A DNA stretch of 64,000 bases from Cellulosimicrobium marinum (GTDB taxonomy: Bacteria; Actinomycetota; Actinomycetes; Actinomycetales; Cellulomonadaceae). The notes under the pieces were generated by a model. The model had not been told where the DNA came from and ran no database searches. It saw only the letters and a program-made list of their open reading frames with translations. How positions within the stretch are numbered: position 1 is the stretch's first letter; the number at the start of each line of letters is the position of its first letter. Positions 62,474 through 64,000 of the stretch are shown in pieces. The DNA lies in NCBI RefSeq assembly GCF_020551945.1, contig NZ_JAJBZH010000002.1, positions 620,001 to 684,000 of the forward strand, written 5' to 3'. Made by a program: the position numbers and the translations under genes.

Positions 62474-63151
62474 GTGCATCTGCGCCGCGGCACCACTCGT
62501 CCTCCGTCCTCCGGGCGGTCCGCTCGTACCACCGCCTCCACCGTCGCCGCACTCGCGCTGGTCGGCGTGCTCGCCGCCTGCACGGGCGGAGCGGAGCCGC
62601 AGACGGGCGACGCCGCGGCGTCCGAGGACGCCGGGGGGTCCGGCCCTGCGGGAGTCGGTGGCGACCACGAGGCCCACGGCGACCACGCCCAGCACGGGTC
62701 GCAGGTCCGGGTGGGACCGCTCGATCTCCCTGCGGCCGACTACTGGTCGGTCATCCAGCCCGCGGACGGCGTGACCCAGGTGCGCGCCGGCGGGTGCCCC
62801 GAGGACGCCGCGTGCCCCAGCTTCGAGATCCTCCTCGGCGGCGCGCTCGACGGGGTGGACCCGGCGGCCGCGTACGTGCCCGACGGCGCGACGTGCCCGG
62901 GTCCGGAGGGTCTCGTCGCGCGTGCGGGGGAGTCGACGGAGGAGTCCGAGGTCGAGGTCGGCGGTTCCCCGGCGACGCTCACCCGGTGGACCGTCTCGTG
63001 CGTCGACGACGCGGGCACGGAGGTCCGCACGGTCGAGCAGCTCCAGTGGTTCGTCGCCGACGGGCCGTCGGGCGACGTCCTCGTCGTGGACCGCTGGGCT
63101 TTCGAGGGCCTGGAGTCGCGCCTCGCCGCCGGGGCGTGGGCACCGGCCTGA
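62474..63151 (+). CDS. Hypothetical His-rich lipoprotein
   Basis: A 225-aa exported lipoprotein: signal with VLAAC lipobox (Cys36), a Gly/Ala/Asp spacer rich in His (GDHEAHGDHAQHGS), then a 150-residue globular domain with paired Cys (CPEDAACPS and CPGPEG, VSCVDD). The His-rich patch could bind metal. No family is recognised. It is followed by a bidirectional terminator and the convergent LAETG protein. GTG is chosen as start; no strong ribosome site is visible. Confidence 0.7.
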   Translation: MHLRRGTTRPPSSGRSARTTASTVAALALVGVLAACTGGAEPQTGDAAASEDAGGSGPAGVGGDHEAHGDHAQHGSQVRVGPLDLPAADYWSVIQPADGVTQVRAGGCPEDAACPSFEILLGGALDGVDPAAAYVPDGATCPGPEGLVARAGESTEESEVEVGGSPATLTRWTVSCVDDAGTEVRTVEQLQWFVADGPSGDVLVVDRWAFEGLESRLAAGAWAPA

Positions 63152-63188
63152 CGATCCCGGCACCCCCTCCCTCCCGGTGCGCCGGGAC

Positions 63189-63232
63189 GACGACGGGCCC
63201 CGCACCTCGTGGCAGGTGCGGGGCCCGTCGTC
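63189..63232. terminator. Bidirectional terminator between convergent genes
   Basis: A perfect 19-bp stem (63189-63207 with 63214-63232) around a CGTGGC loop, 38 nt after the lipoprotein stop and 42 nt beyond the stop of the minus-strand gene. Confidence 0.75.
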
Positions 63233-63273
63233 CGTCGGGCGGGTCCGGGCCGGGGGACGGCCGGACCGCGCCG

Positions 63274-63999
63274 TCAGCCCTTGCGGGTGCGTCGCGCGAG
63301 CATCAGGACCGCCGCGCCGACGACCGCGAGCCCCGCGGCGACCGCGGCGTACAGGCCGACCGTCGCGCCCGTCTCGGCCAGGCTCGGCTCGTCCGTCGGG
63401 GCCTTCGGGTTGTCGACCGGGACGGTACCGGGGAAGCAGGTGCTGGTGTCCTGCGGGTACGTCACCGGGACGGTGACCTCGGGGTTCACCGCGAAGGTCA
63501 CGTCGACCGTGCCGACGGCCCAGCCGTGCGTCGCCGTGTTCATCCACATGTTGTTGACGAGCTCCCACCCCTCGTCGGCGGGCAGCTCGACGAAGCGCTC
63601 GGGGTAGGCGCCGGGCCACAGCACCCGGCCCTGCAGCGGGAGGTCGGCCTGCACCTCGTCGGGGCCGTCCGGGTTGTCCCACGTGAGCGTGACGGTGTCG
63701 TTCGGCGTCCCCGTCACGGTGACGCCGTAGTCGAGGTAGGAGACGCCGTCGACGCAGACCGGCGTGAGGACGTCGACGTCGATGGTCGGCTCGCCTCCCG
63801 GCGGGTTCGTGAGGCAGTCGGGTGACGACGGCGGGTAGGCGACGACCTCCTCGGCGCTCGGGTTCACCTCGAAGCGCACGGTCACACCCTCGCGCACCCA
63901 GTCGTACTCGTCGCCGACGACCCACTCGCCGTCGACGAGGCTCCACCCCGGCCAGTCGACGGGGTTGCCGTCCTCGTCGACCTCCGCGCCCGCCCACAG
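63274..63999 (-). CDS. LAETG-anchored surface protein (5' end outside the window)
   Basis: The C-terminal part of a wall-anchored protein, open to the right edge. Two repeats of about 130 residues are visible, each with L-W-[AP]-G-A, a W-[SE]-L-V block, and ending [EV]VTV.F.VNP followed by a Cys-containing Tyr-Pro strand (VAYPPSSPDCLTN, VTYPQDTSTCFPG). The end is SLAETGATVGLYAAVAAGLAVVGAAVLMLARRTRKG, a sorting signal with LAETG instead of LPXTG. LAXTG is typical of class E sortase substrates in actinobacteria. The ligand and role are unknown. Confidence 0.8.
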   Translation of the reverse strand: MWAGAEVDEDGNPVDWPGWSLVDGEWVVGDEYDWVREGVTVRFEVNPSAEEVVAYPPSSPDCLTNPPGGEPTIDVDVLTPVCVDGVSYLDYGVTVTGTPNDTVTLTWDNPDGPDEVQADLPLQGRVLWPGAYPERFVELPADEGWELVNNMWMNTATHGWAVGTVDVTFAVNPEVTVPVTYPQDTSTCFPGTVPVDNPKAPTDEPSLAETGATVGLYAAVAAGLAVVGAAVLMLARRTRKG

Positions 64000-64000
64000 G

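Overview
The window is a chromosomal segment of a very GC-rich actinobacterium. GlnR, a CRP of mycobacterial length, a SigK/RskA pair, DipZ, a small-type SRP RNA, DUF5063 after recR, many GTG starts and two large secreted GH18 chitinases with CBM5/12 modules together suggest Micrococcales, of the Cellulomonas/Cellulosimicrobium/Isoptericola kind. The genus is an inference. There is no prophage, IS element, CRISPR array or clear genomic island; almost everything is core or niche-adaptive chromosome.

Layout. 1-1.5 kb: 3' end of an LPPTG-anchored repeat protein, tRNA-Ser(GGA). 1.6-5 kb: SRP RNA, a Cys-rich leader peptide and the methionine importer metQNI. 5-9.2 kb: dnaX, recR, DUF5063. 9.2-13.8 kb: ArsR/SRPBCC pair, a TSUP exporter, lysC-asd. 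14-19 kb: CREST membrane protein, then a GntR(YtrA)-controlled operon of two ABC exporters with a 32-bp palindromic operator. 19-22 kb: amidotransferase, TSUP exporter with an Rrf2 regulator, Nudix. 22-23.4 kb: DAHP synthase behind a Trp/Tyr/Phe-rich leader peptide. 23.4-27.7 kb: sigK-rskA-fasciclin lipoprotein-dipZ with three matching SigK-type promoters. 27.7-35.5 kb: DUF4232 and DUF2625 proteins, a 2-methylcitrate cluster (GntR, prpD, prpB, prpC) and a repeat pair. 35.5-41.4 kb: oxidoreductases, tRNA-Pro(CGG), phosphoesterase, class A PBP. 41.5-49 kb: DUF4177, RidA, CRP, Nth, hydrolase, GlnR, thioredoxin/DUF4395/DsrE genes. 49-54 kb: YgfZ, FUSC, a Phd/VapC toxin-antitoxin pair, DUF2516, asparaginase, Dtd. 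54-62.3 kb: a large LuxR regulator followed by two chitinases. 62.4-64 kb: a lipoprotein and the 3' end of an LAETG-anchored protein.

The most notable unexplained signal is a pair of homologous structured elements (42263-42347 and, inverted, 42645-42745) in the 583-bp convergent gap between ridA and crp. They share about 86% of a 47-49-nt core, but their perfect outer stems (19 and 26 bp) differ in sequence, and the inner stem carries compensatory changes. Each sits in the sense orientation just after a gene. Other strong regulatory signals are the two leader-peptide attenuators (Cys-rich before metQ, aromatic before DAHP synthase), the complete SigK regulon in one locus, and a recurrent -10 hexamer about 7 nt before start codons that implies many leaderless mRNAs.
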